From Daucus carota subsp. sativus (Eukaryota; Streptophyta; Magnoliopsida; Apiales; Apiaceae), in assembly GCF_001625215.2 (NCBI RefSeq), contig NC_030385.2, positions 42,743,598-42,807,597 of the forward strand: a stretch of 64,000 bases of DNA. The letters are read 5' to 3'. Positions 1-11,221 of the stretch are shown here, piece by piece (the first letter of the stretch is position 1; each line of letters starts with the position of its first letter). Made by a program: the position numbers and the translations under genes. The notes below the pieces were generated by a model. The model did not search any database and was not told the DNA's origin. It was given only the letters and a program-made list of their open reading frames with translations.

Positions 1-474
1 GTATCAGTTCATTGTTTTCACACAACTAATCCTTGCCCGACTTTCACATGACGCCAACATATAATTTCTAGATCATCATATCCAGATTCACATACCAATT
101 TATCCAATTTGCAGAGTTCATGTCGAAAGCCACTTGAGGATCATAGAAATATATGTTCTGGGGTTTCTTAAATTGAGGCCATTGAGAAAATCTTTTTCCA
201 TTCATAAATTCCAACACTCAGATTTTATGTGAGAAAAATTTATATGGTTACTAAACATCCTCAAACAGTGATCCAATTAAAGGATTAATTTAGCTAGGAA
301 CTTTCATAAATCTAGAAGTTCCTTGAGAATTCTCACAAACAAAATGCTGAAGGGATCTCAGAGGCGTATATCCCTTCAATGAGATTAAGTAAAGTATTAT
401 TTATTACAAGTACAACTAGCAAGTTGCGACAGATGCTAAAGACGAAAGGCCAATAAAAATTTGTTGTATTTTAC

Positions 475-3400
475 CTGTTCTTCTTCCTCTATTGCGCCAC
501 TTGACTCAGCAACTCTTAACATCAATTTCAGTTCATCTTCAGTGACATATGGTTCGCTATAAGAGAAAAGGAAATTGGGAAAGAATCAGTTATCATGTAA
601 AGTAAGAAAAGTAGGGTTCACAAAGAATTACCTAAAGTGACCTTTTTTAGGTAAACCAACTACTACATTCTTTTGACCTCTACTGTTGTTCATCAAATGG
701 AGGACGTGATAGAGTATATATTTATATATATTTTATATGATATTATTCTAATATTTACGGTTCTTTGTAATTGATCTTATTAAATGGAGTTTAATGTTTT
801 ATTACATTTAATAAAGGAAATCCTAAAGTCGGAAGAAATTGAGCATGTGGGGCTTATTTTGAACTTAGATCAGAGGAACTGCGGATTTATGAGCGAGAAA
901 AGGCCCCGGATGTCACAAAATATATAGGTAATGCCCAAAATTACAGAGTTGGGGAAAAATGGTCCCAAATACCAGTTATCAACGTTGAATAATCTAGCGT
1001 TTTTAATTTTGGAAGAAGACGCTAGATCGTGTAGCGTTTTGTTGTTTTAACCCCAGCAAAACGCTACACGAAGTAGCGTTCTGTTCTTTTAACCTTAACA
1101 GAACGCTACATTAACTAGCGTTCTGTTCTTTTAACCCTAACAAACGCTAGACGATGTAGCGTTTTTGATGAATATCCAAAACGCTACACGATGTAGCGTT
1201 ACATTTTTTCGGATCATGATATTCTGGACATTAATGATGGATATTGTGATAATGGAGGCCAACACCGCGCAACAAATCTTGTTTGGACCACAATTTAAGT
1301 TACATCAAATTTGGGCGTTTTTACAACCCACAAGAAGACAACGGAATTATCAATAGCTCTAAGATAGTCCAACATCAAAAATCCAATTGAAGTAGCCCAG
1401 ACCTGGAAGTCAGTCTACGAATTTCAAAATTTTAATACAACTCTTTTTAGAATATTACTTGTATATATTGTGCAAGCATTAAAACTCTTATATAATAGGA
1501 TTTTGACAGATATTAGAAAAACAACATTATATCATATACAATAATTTAGAGATAGTTGTATACTTAGAGAGAAAAGGGAAAGAAACACTTGCGAGAGAGA
1601 GATTGGAAGGAGTGAAGGAATTCAACCGGACTTCACACGATTTTTTCAAGTTGTATTATTCGTACTTATACTCTTATGCTCATGATTTGTGATATTAATA
1701 TATTATATATGTTTGATTTACTATATCATGAGTAACTAATCTCTTTATCCAAGAGTTAGGTAGTATTCATTGGTTTATATGTTTGTTTACTTGTACTGTG
1801 ACTTGCTGCATTTGTTAATCTTTCCATGAGCCCTTAATACAATTAAGGGAGTCGCGAACCCTTAGTTGCATACATAGGAATTACACCGAAGCGGGAGAGT
1901 AATATTCTAGTACATGATAATAATAAGCACAATTTAGGTATTAGATCGGGAGATTGATATGAGAATTGTGATACTAAGAATCCTCTCAATAGTCTATAGT
2001 TGTTCGTTAATTGACTATGAGAGTGACGCTTTGCAGGCATTATAATTTGCATTGGGAGAGGATTTTATAAACATAAGCAAAATAAGAGGCGCAAATTAGA
2101 CATTCATGATAGCCAATGAAGAAGAAAAACTCTAATGTTCGGTTTGCATCCAAGTTCAGTTAGCACTTTGGGTTTGTATTGTTTGTGGCCGAGATGGAAT
2201 ATGATTTTTATCATGATTTCCTTTGTGCTTTGGCATGAAGAGATTAGCCGTATATTTATCCTACCTAAATTTACTAAGCAATACAAAAATCAGTTTATTT
2301 TAATGAAACCTCATGCCGCATATGGTCAACTCTTTCCCTTTTTTCATATGCTTACTTTTATGTTTCAGGTACCTTGGTTTATCAATGACTAATTACTACT
2401 ACCATATATGCTTGCCATCTATGCTTCATGTCCATTGGTTAAGTGTATACTCTGTAAAACAACCCTTCGGCCATTCTCATGATTATTTAAACATAATTTT
2501 CCCTCACGCTTCACTAGAGAATTCGAGAAAACTTAAATACCTCCGAGCAATCGTAATTTGGAGATAAGCCTAAACATCACTAGTCAATACAAAGTTGAAC
2601 TGTCATAACAGAGAAGCCTAGACATAGACTGAACTTTATTTCATTAAGCTCTCTAGTAGTCTAGTTCAAACATGTTATATCTACAAGGAAAAGATCATCA
2701 TAGGGATTAATTTTTTAAAAGTAGAGGCTATATAGTGTCGAAGAATTGGGTCCTCCTGCAGTCCAATACAACTAAAAGAGTGTATGCTTGTGTAGCAAAG
2801 GTATAAAAGACTTTAATTTGCGATAAGAATACCTTATTGCTTTTAAACCAAGCAACTTAAGCATCCCCATCGATAGAAATGTTACTATCCTTCCAACAGG
2901 ATACAACACAAGAGAAAGCCAGGCAACTGGTTTTACCTGGAGAACTCAGATAAATTACTGACTGAACTAATCTGGATTGGTAAAAGAATAAGTTCTGGAA
3001 ATATAATAAGTATACAGTTAAGTTTTAGAGGCTAATTAAGTTCAGCTAATCAGAAAGCACAATCAAGCATACCACAACTCGAGCAACTTCTGTAGCATGG
3101 TGCACAGCAACACTTTTTGGGGTAATTTCAGTTAAGAGCAATATAGCTACCTGAAACAAAGTGCAAAAAATCTGAAAATCTACAAAGAGTACATAGAGTC
3201 ATAGACATGTAGCTCATGAAGTAGTATTCACTAATAAAATTCAGATCTCAGAAGCAAGTGTGTGTATGTGTGTGTGTGTTTTGGAGGGGGTGTCAGAGAG
3301 ACAGAGAGGAAAAGTATTTCAGCGCAAGCTTGAGAAGAGAATATGTTAATTTCTGAACCTAAAAATGATAATATCTTCAAAATTCAGGAGAAAAAAGAAG

Positions 3401-5349
3401 ATATTGCACCACTTGCTTCCTTTGATAAAAAAGTTTTTATGTATGAATCGTCACTGATGATGGGTTCAGCAACTATCAGTTCCAATCATCTCAAAATTAT
3501 TTCTCCTGGAACATATTTCTGATGGACGGCCCAACATAAATAAGCAAAATATTAAAAAAATTGATTATAGCCTATCATGTTAGCTGATATTAAAAAGCTA
3601 AAGGAAGAGGATTGGATACAATAACTAAACTTGAAGGGAGCAAATGGCAATTATAGTGATAATATTTTCTTTAGAAAGTATAGGAAAAATAAATAGATAA
3701 TCCTGAGATGTAAAGTATCTAAGGAACGACAGTTCATGACTGGTCAAGCTTGACATCAGATGAAGCATATTCAAATACACATCTGGCCATCTGGGCCATA
3801 ATAAGTATATTTCCCATGTAAACAGCTGAATTCCACTGTACATGATTTTGATTATTATATTGTTACATACCGTCATGACACCGGTTGCTGCGGTAATACC
3901 AGCCTCCCCGAAAAGTTTTGTTGCTGCCTCTGTGACAAGAGCTGTAGCACCAATATTAACAACACTGAAATCCACACATTCATTTTATTAAAAGATATAT
4001 AACAGCATTTTGTAACATAACATTACATCATTAACAAATTTTGAATAAATATTATACGTGGTGCCAATAAGAATGGTTGTCAGGAAGCGAGTGACATCAC
4101 TACGAAGCATTCTAAATACACCATCCTCTGGCTCTTTTTCTGCCAGCTCGTGCACCTGTAAAACACCTAAATTTTCATATAGATAAATACAAAGACAGTA
4201 AAGGAAAAAGGAAATGCTAAGTTTGCAATTTTCAGATATAAATAATTGTTATTATCAGGAAAAGAAAATTTTCTACAAGGATAATTTTTACTGATCATTC
4301 TGACATAAAATTCATTGGTCATTACATCTCATGTATATTTTCAGGCAAGTACAGACATTAATAGACAGGAAACAAGATTGAACATAATCAGGCCATAGAC
4401 CAGAATGCAATGGTAAGTCTATTGATGATAGGTCTGCAAAGAGATAAAAATATAATGCAGAACTTTTATGGAGAATCTGAGTCAGTTCTTTTTTGTTCTA
4501 GTCATATTTTCCGGGTTTTGTTGCTACTGAGGAAATTCGTTATGACAAATTACATTCTTAGTACAAAAGCAAATCTTACAACAAGACTAGGGTGGAGATT
4601 GAGACAAACTATGAACCAAATATCATAATGTGAAAAACAAAATAAAAGATAAACAAAACTCAGCAGACCCCAATGCTTAATTTATTTGTAACGCTCTATT
4701 TTCCTACATTGTTGGCTCCACTGGTTAGAGTTTGACTCCAAAAAAAACACAAGTACACAAAAAACCGACACACCAATAGACCAAGTTAATTTGATTCAAG
4801 TTTTGGCGAGAACTCAGCACAGATAAAATAAAAAGGGGAAAAAAGACATGCCTTCCAAGGCCAGAGTGTAGTGATCGACGTCTCAGCCATAGAGAAAAAA
4901 GCCGATAAGCCCAAAAGCACAGCCAAGATCAAACCTTGTTCTTTAAAAACACCCAAAACCTGCAAAATCTTGGGCCAATTACTCTTAAAATACATCCCAG
5001 TACTAGCTACCAACCCTTCCGCAGCCAAAGCTTTCCGACATTTAATCACATTATAACCCAACACAGCAAACAAAACACCCCATTTCCCCAACCCTTTAAA
5101 GTTCTCTACTTTTGCCTCACTCGACAACAATTTCTCATTTTCTTGGCTCACTGGGGACTTTTGTCGAACACTTGGTGTGCAAATTAGGCCAGAGCAGCTA
5201 ATTAGGGAGATTGGCTGGAAAGATTTTGATGGGGTTATCGTGGGCAAGTTCAATCTGGTGCTGAAATGATGAGATATCATGTTTCTTGAAATTGGTGGTG
5301 GAAATTTGTAGGTGTTAAGAGAGCAATGAGTGTTTGTTAAAAGCTCCAT
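475..5349 (-). CDS. CNNM/CorC-like DUF21-CBS membrane protein, chloroplast (5' part, runs off left edge)
   Basis: Six exons read on the minus strand: 5349-4852, 4155-4058, 3964-3871, 3150-3073, 2936-2833 and 556-475, joining in phase to 318 residues with the 3' end beyond base 1. Residues 1-65 are Ser/Thr/Pro-rich and fit a chloroplast transit peptide. Hydrophobic stretches lie near 88-101 and 138-153, where the DUF21 membrane domain starts (FFSMAETSITTLWPWK). The next exons give LAEKEPEDGVFRMLRSDVTR, TALVTEAATKLFGEAG, LLLTEITPKSVAVHHATEVA and EPYVTEDELKLMLRVAESSG, which match the Arabidopsis At3g13070/At1g55930 pair as I remember it. That family is linked to Mg2+ movement in plastids (MGR8/MGR9). 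The CBS and CorC_HlyC domains should lie off the window. Intron 1 has a GC donor. Intron 5 is about 2.3 kb and repeat-rich. The gene is divergent from the OBERON gene. Family call is strong; exact ends are by eye. Confidence 0.88.
995..1200. repeat. Tandem array of short hairpins inside intron 5 of the DUF21 gene
   Basis: Five successive inverted repeats share the core TAGCGTT...AACGCTA, at 995-1024, 1032-1066, 1074-1108, 1116-1149 and 1157-1186, followed by one more half unit. The unit at 1074-1108 has a perfect 12-bp stem (TAGCGTTCTGTT with AACAGAACGCTA) and an 11-nt loop. The spacers are 7 nt of similar sequence (cacgaag, cattaac, gacgatg, cacgatg). The period is about 41-42 bp. No coding role is visible. 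It could be a foldback element or amplified satellite-like DNA. Confidence 0.8.
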
Positions 5350-6771
5350 TGAAATGGTTAAGAAGAAAGGCTTTCAGACACAGCATGTATGTATTGTGTG
5401 TATGTGTATATATACAAGCAAGCTTAAGTTCGTTCTGTAATGAAACTCTAAAGAAGACAGCGCCAAAAATATGGGTTTCGTGTGTTGGTGGGCTGCAATT
5501 TGCTGGTTATATTTGACTAATATAATTTATTTTTTTGGACAAGATATTTTGACTAATATTTTAATAAAAATAAATTAACTACTGTTATATTATTTCTATA
5601 AAAAAAATTACTGTTATTATTATTTGGTTAATAGATAATGTTTTATTATAAAAATTTAACTATAAAATTTATTGTAGATTTGAAGTGATTTAACAAATTA
5701 CTTTTATGTATTTTATATATAACTTTCTAGATTTAGGAAGTTTCAATCAATTATGCGTATGTGATTTTAGGAATAATATTTTTCTCATTTTATAATTTTT
5801 TATATTTTAAAAATTAAAAATTTTGAAATTGTTTCTGAATATAAAATATTTTTGAAGAAGAGAAACTGAAATAGCAAAACTATATCTAAATTTAATTTTT
5901 CATTTGAAATAAATTTTATTAACTATTTGTTATTAAATTTATCAATTTTTATGATTTTCAAATGATCAAAAATATTTTCTTTCGAATAATTTTTTTGAAA
6001 AACAGGTTATATAAATATAATGACAATAAAACACATGTTAAAACAATTTTTTTTAAATATAATTCGTTTAATACTGAGTATAGACTATAGTTAGTTTTAA
6101 TTTTATTTAATTATTTTTATATGTTTATTAGTGCCGAACAAAACAGGGTTGTACGAACTCTAATTACACTTTAACCCATTCATTCATAATTTAATCAACA
6201 AAAAGTACTCGATATTAGAACTTCTGGTCAATGAGAAGCCAATGAGTGTGAAGGTCATCGCTGCTTCTCCCCATTTTTAGGTCAACATAGACAGCCCCTG
6301 ATTGATTTTGTGTCTATCTTTTTAGGGTTTATCACATCCAAGAAGATACAGCATATCACACACCCAATCATACACTTGATTCATCTGTTTTCTTCATCTG
6401 GGTCAGTACATTTTCACCTTTTTTGTATGTATAATCACTTTTCTTGATGCATTTATATATAAAGCTTTGATCTTTTGTCGATTTTATGTGTGTTTTGTTT
6501 TTTTGTTTCTTGAAATATATGCTTAGATTAACTGAGATATTGTACATGTTTAGCTATAGATCACAAGTTTCTTGCTTTCGTGTATGTATTTGTTAATTAA
6601 TCAGGCATTGTTAATTGTTGTTATTGATGTTGTGTATTTTATGAAACCCTTCTGATTTCCATGATCTTTGGTGCTGGTGATGAGAAAGATTTGATTTTTA
6701 GCCCTTTTTTGAAAATTTTGTTTGAATGGGTTTTTGAGGTACATTTGATGTTTGGTATTGTTTAGCTATAT
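5350..6771. promoter_or_regulatory. Divergent promoter region between the DUF21 and OBERON genes
   Basis: No convincing ORF. Bases 5520-6140 are very AT-rich. From about 6170 the sequence is more mixed and probably holds the OBERON promoter and an untranslated first exon ending somewhere near 6400. The exact transcription start and leader donor cannot be set by eye. Confidence 0.4.
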
Positions 6772-6843
6772 GGTCACATAGCATAGTGGATATCGCGTTA
6801 GATTCCGAATCTAAAGGTCGTGGGTTCGAATCCCACTGTGATC
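6772..6843 (+). tRNA. tRNA-Arg (anticodon CCG)
   Basis: A 72-nt cloverleaf. The acceptor stem GGTCACA pairs with TGTGATC (one G-U). The anticodon stem TTAGA/TCTAA is perfect and closes the 7-nt loop TTCCGAA, giving anticodon CCG, which reads CGG (Arg). The T arm has GTGGG/CCCAC around TTCGAAT, which also supplies the internal B box; the A box is TAGCATAGTGG. No intron and no encoded CCA, as expected for a nuclear plant tRNA gene. A T-rich run (tcttctttt) follows within a few bases as a likely Pol III stop. The D stem is weak (two good pairs), the only blemish. It lies upstream of the OBERON start codon and probably in its leader intron, same strand. Confidence 0.93.
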
Positions 6844-7501
6844 ATCTTCTTTTGCATGTGTGTGCTTGTAACTTATAAGTTACTGCTGGGATGTTTTCTT
6901 CTTTTTTTTGTGTATTTTTGTTTCTAAATAAAAATATTATAGACAAGAAGCTGAGCTACAAAAACCAGGGACATTTCTAGTGGGGCGATGAAAATGGAAC
7001 AACATGCTCCACAACATCCAAAAATTAATGAGCAACTACAACTCGAGCAAAGAGAACCTATTGAAATGTGTCTATGTTTAAATAATTGCTAATTCACTAC
7101 AAACTACAAACCAGGTGAATCGTATTTGGGTTATTAGTGGATCATATTTTTTGTGTGATAAGTTGAGTGCAAGGGTTGGACTATATTACATCTGTATAAT
7201 TATTAAATATGAAGTGAATTTGTAGGTTTGTAGTTTAAGATGATATCCAGTAGAACTTGTCCCTGTAAATTTACATATCTGCTCCCCTATCAAATTGCAT
7301 TGTTGAACCAAAGTCTAGCACCATACAGAGCTTTGTACAGTTGTGGTGATGTTATGTATATTGTCATATTGGTTTTGTCTGACATTGTTAGTGTTGGGCC
7401 TCCTCAGGTGACCCGCTATATTCTCTTTCCCGTGTAGAAGTGATTGTGATTTTTTACATGTTTTTTTTGTTTCCCAGTGTTGGAGTCACTGAGTTGTTCA
7501 A

Positions 7502-10220
7502 ATGGGAGTATCATCTGGATCTAATACCCAGAACCAACCTTCACCTAATATGTTGCCTCCACGCCAATTCCCGGGGCCAAGTGGGCTGCATCCATCTTTG
7601 TTCCTAGCTGCTTCAGTTGGACAATCATCAATGGATAGTCGAGATCGCAGACCAAATTCAGATCGTGTTCGTGACTCCCCTACTGAGAGTGCCAGTTCCC
7701 AAGAAACTTGGCCCACTGCTAAATCCATTATGGAAAAGAGAAAGGAGAGTGAAAAAGCAGATAATGATTATCCCAAACCATCAGTTGTTCGTCGATTTTC
7801 TGATTCGGATAAGATTTCTCTTCGGGATATAGCAAGTGAAAGAGTAGATGTAATTTCTGAAAAAATGCAACTTATTCCTGATGAATATCTGGACGATTTG
7901 AAGGGAAGGCTTCGTGGAATACTTGATGGAAGCGGTGGTTCCCAACACAGAGAGGAATTTATGATGCTGCAGAAGCTTGTACAAAGTAGGTCTGATTTGA
8001 CAGCTAAAACATTGATAAGGTCACACCGAGTACAACTGGAGATTATCGTGGCTATCAATACAGGAATTCAAGCATTCCTGCATCCAAATGTAAGTCTATC
8101 ACAGACATCCCTGATTGAGGTTTTTGTGTATAAGCGTTGCAGAAATATAGCGTGCCAAAACCAGCTACCTGCAGATGACTGTACTTGTGAACTATGCATG
8201 AACAGAAAAGGTTTTTGCAATCTCTGCATGTGTGTAGTCTGTAACAGATTCGACTTTGAAGTAAATACATGTCGTTGGATTGGTTGCGATGTGTGTTCTC
8301 ATTGGACTCATACAGACTGTGCTATTCGCAATAAACAAATATCCATGGGATCCTCTTCAAAGATGGGATCTGGTTCAGCTGAAATGGTTTTCCATTGTCG
8401 AGCTTGTAATCGGATGTCTGAGCTTTTGGGATGGGTTAAAGATGTTTTTCAACATTGTGCTCCCACCTGGGATAGGGAAGCTTTGATGAGGGAACTTGAT
8501 TTTGTGAGCAGGATCTTCCGTGGAAGTGAGGATCCTAAAGGGAGGAAACTTTTCTTGAAGTGTGAGGAGCTTGTTGATAAATTGAAGAATGGGATAACTG
8601 AGTCATTAGCATGCAGAGCGATATTAATGTTCTTCCAAGGTACATAAATCTAAAAGTTACTATGTTATCCCACCATTATTGAGAAAAAATTCATCTGATA
8701 GATATAGTTTGAACTGTTACAGTAACAATGAAGGGTTATGTTGTAAGAATTTATTTTTTTTCTACCAAATAGGGTCATATACACGCTATATTACAGCTAA
8801 GCTTCAGAAATTTGTATTTTTACTAATTAAAATTAGTTCATATTGGTGTTCATCTTAGACCTGAAAATCTTAACTGAATTTTATTATGTTAAGAAATATT
8901 GTAATTTGTAACATCTAGATAGATTCCAAATGTACCTTGAAAGCGGAAGGTCTTCACAGTAATAAACTCTCTGCTCTATGGAGGCTTGCATATTTCTTAA
9001 CCTCACTACATCCAAGTGGGATATGCAGTGTATGGTTAATTCCTATAGTTTTGGTGCATCTATGTTGTTATCCAAACATGAGTACCCAAACATGACCTTA
9101 ATAACTAATTAACAATGTTGGACTACTACTTACCTAAATTAATTGAGATTTAGACCGACTGCCGTTTCATGTAGTTCTGTAGGGTAACTCTAGGTACCCC
9201 TGGTAATCATCTCTTGTCATTGATGTGATTTCTTGAAAAAACAATTATTTACGAAATTGGGTGGATATTCAGTTACAGTACAGACTACAGAGTTGCATCA
9301 GTTGTGCGATCAACACTGATTGTCAGCAAGGTGGCAGGAGTTTTCTCCTAAGTCTCAACCATATTCTACCCCAATTGTTCTAAAAGATCACAAGGCATAT
9401 ATTTGAATGTCTTTCATCTTTGTGTTTACCTTGTGTAATATTTGTGTTGAAGGCTATCAGCATTCCCATGAATCCTGCAGTCTCTATTCTACAAAATGAT
9501 CTTTTTTCTTCACTATTTTGTTCTTTATGTTAATTGAAGAACTATATTGTTATAATCTGGTTCTGATAATGTATCACTTTTTCTTTTTAAGAGCTTGAGA
9601 TGGACTCTCTAAAGAACATAGAATCTGGGGAAGGTGCACGGATGATAGCCCCACATGAGGCATGCAATAAAATTGCTGACGTGGTTCATGAAGCCGTACA
9701 AAAAATGGAAATGGTGGCTGATGAGAAAATGAGGTTGCTTAAAAAGGCACGCCTTAGTCTCGAGGTTTCTGATCGTGAGCTTGCGGACAAGGCTAGGGAG
9801 GTGGCAGAGTTGAAGCTGGAAAAGCACCGGAAAAAGCAACAGATAGATGAGTTGGAGAGTATTGTTAGGCTTAAGCAGGCTGAGGCTGATATGTTTCAGC
9901 TTAAGGCTGATGAGGCGAGGCGTGAGGCAGAGATGCTACAGAGCATTGCTCTTGCCAGATCAGAAAAATCAGAAGATTATGCGAGCAGATACCTGAAACA
10001 GCGTTTAAGTGAGGCTGAGGCTGAGAGGCAATATCTTTTTGAGAAGATTAAGCTGCAGGAAGGTTTGCATGCACCAGAGAGCAGTGGTGCTGGTGACCCT
10101 TCTCCTTCTCCGGCCCCCATGTTGTCAAAAATCCAGGATTTGCTAAAAAATGTTTACAGTGTTCCCCCAAACTCAGAAAGCCAACCAAGTGAACGTCTCC
10201 CTTCTAGGAAATATCCATAG
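7502..10220 (+). CDS. OBE1: OBERON-type PHD-finger protein (OBE1/OBE2 class)
   Basis: Two coding exons, 7502-8639 and 9592-10220, give 588 residues. The donor CAAG|GTACAT joins in phase to TTAAG|AGCTTGAG. A leader acceptor (tttcccag) ends at 7477, so at least one 5' untranslated intron is likely. The N-terminal 100 residues are low-complexity. A Cys/His-rich PHD finger spans about 213-303 (CRNIACQNQL, CELCMNRKGFCNLCMCVVC, CDVCSHWTHTDC, FHCRAC). A long charged coiled coil covers about 415-536. This architecture and length match Arabidopsis OBE1 (At3g07780) and OBE2, nuclear proteins needed for meristem maintenance and root patterning through auxin-response genes, also described as potyvirus VPg-interacting proteins. 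OBE1 versus OBE2 cannot be decided here. Confidence 0.93.
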
Positions 10221-11221
10221 ATGCATCTCAATATCGTGTCTACATTTCCCTGGGAATCTCAAGATTCTTTCGTTGCTACTTGCTAGTACATGATTGTATT
10301 ACAAGTAAAATCATGTCAGCGGAAGATGTTTAATTCTACATTGAACTATGTTTGCTTTATATGTATTTTAGTTGATACCTTTACTCACAAGAAAGTTACA
10401 TATCTCGGGAGTTGGGAGTTCTAATACTTTTCCTGGAAGAAATGTTGATTATCTGTGAAAAAGACAGGGATTTTTAGCTTCACCCTATTCTACTGTCCGT
10501 TTTTGTTTACCTGAAACAATGAAGATATGCTCAATTTGGTTGGAAAGAATGGTCAGAACTTAGAGGTATAGATGAAAGGGTCCCGGTTCCCAGCCTGGGG
10601 ACATTTTGAACACCGGACAAATATACGTACAACGTTTTTTAATCGCTGAACGGGTAAAATACTTATTTTGGTCGTCTAGCTAAACAAATATAATAATTCT
10701 GACAGTTGGATAGTGGTTGGCTGATTGCGAGGACAGGACCCTAGATGAAATGCAAACTCTCCTTTCCAATCAAAGAGCAATCCAGGCCTTTGTGAGAAAT
10801 ACGCCTAATATGCTTTTCAAAGTGTAAACACCCTCATTGAAAGCTGCTTTCATCAAAAGAAGGCTAAATTAGCCGACAGAACATGGTATAACCCCCCAAA
10901 ATGTCCACAGCCGAATGATCCTGTCTTTTAACCTTTCCTAGATCGGTTTCATGAGGTTCCAGGGCCAGGTCTGTCGTTATAATATACTCGCACTATCATT
11001 GATTTATCCGCCTGACAGCGTATGTTTCGACTTTCGCCTTACTAAACCTTATCCTAATAGTATCATGCCCCCTGTAGTGGATATAAGATGATAACAGAGA
11101 CCAAAGCAGAATCCACCAATAGGCTTCTCATCTGATTACTTTATATTCATCTGCCAAGGTGTTTTCCTTCGTCATCAGGCTTTACTGATTTGGCTGTTCA
11201 TGGTTTCTCGACAGACAAGCA
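10221..11221 (+). other. 3' region of OBERON gene and promoter of F-box gene
   Basis: No coding sequence recognised. Bases 10221-10400 are probably the 3' UTR. Bases 10900-11221 probably hold the promoter and leader of the F-box gene. No repeat stands out. Confidence 0.35.

Noticed and set aside
1-474. A further exon of the DUF21 gene at the left edge
   Set aside because: The expected next exon (the region before the CBS domain) was not found in any minus-strand frame here, so this stretch is taken as intron.
700-1980. A retroelement with terminal repeats in intron 5
   Set aside because: No matching ends, primer-binding site or coding domains were found; only the hairpin array could be supported.
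2135-2567. Two overlapping short ORFs inside intron 5 of the DUF21 gene
   Set aside because: No family signature, wrong strand for the host gene, composition like the surrounding intron.
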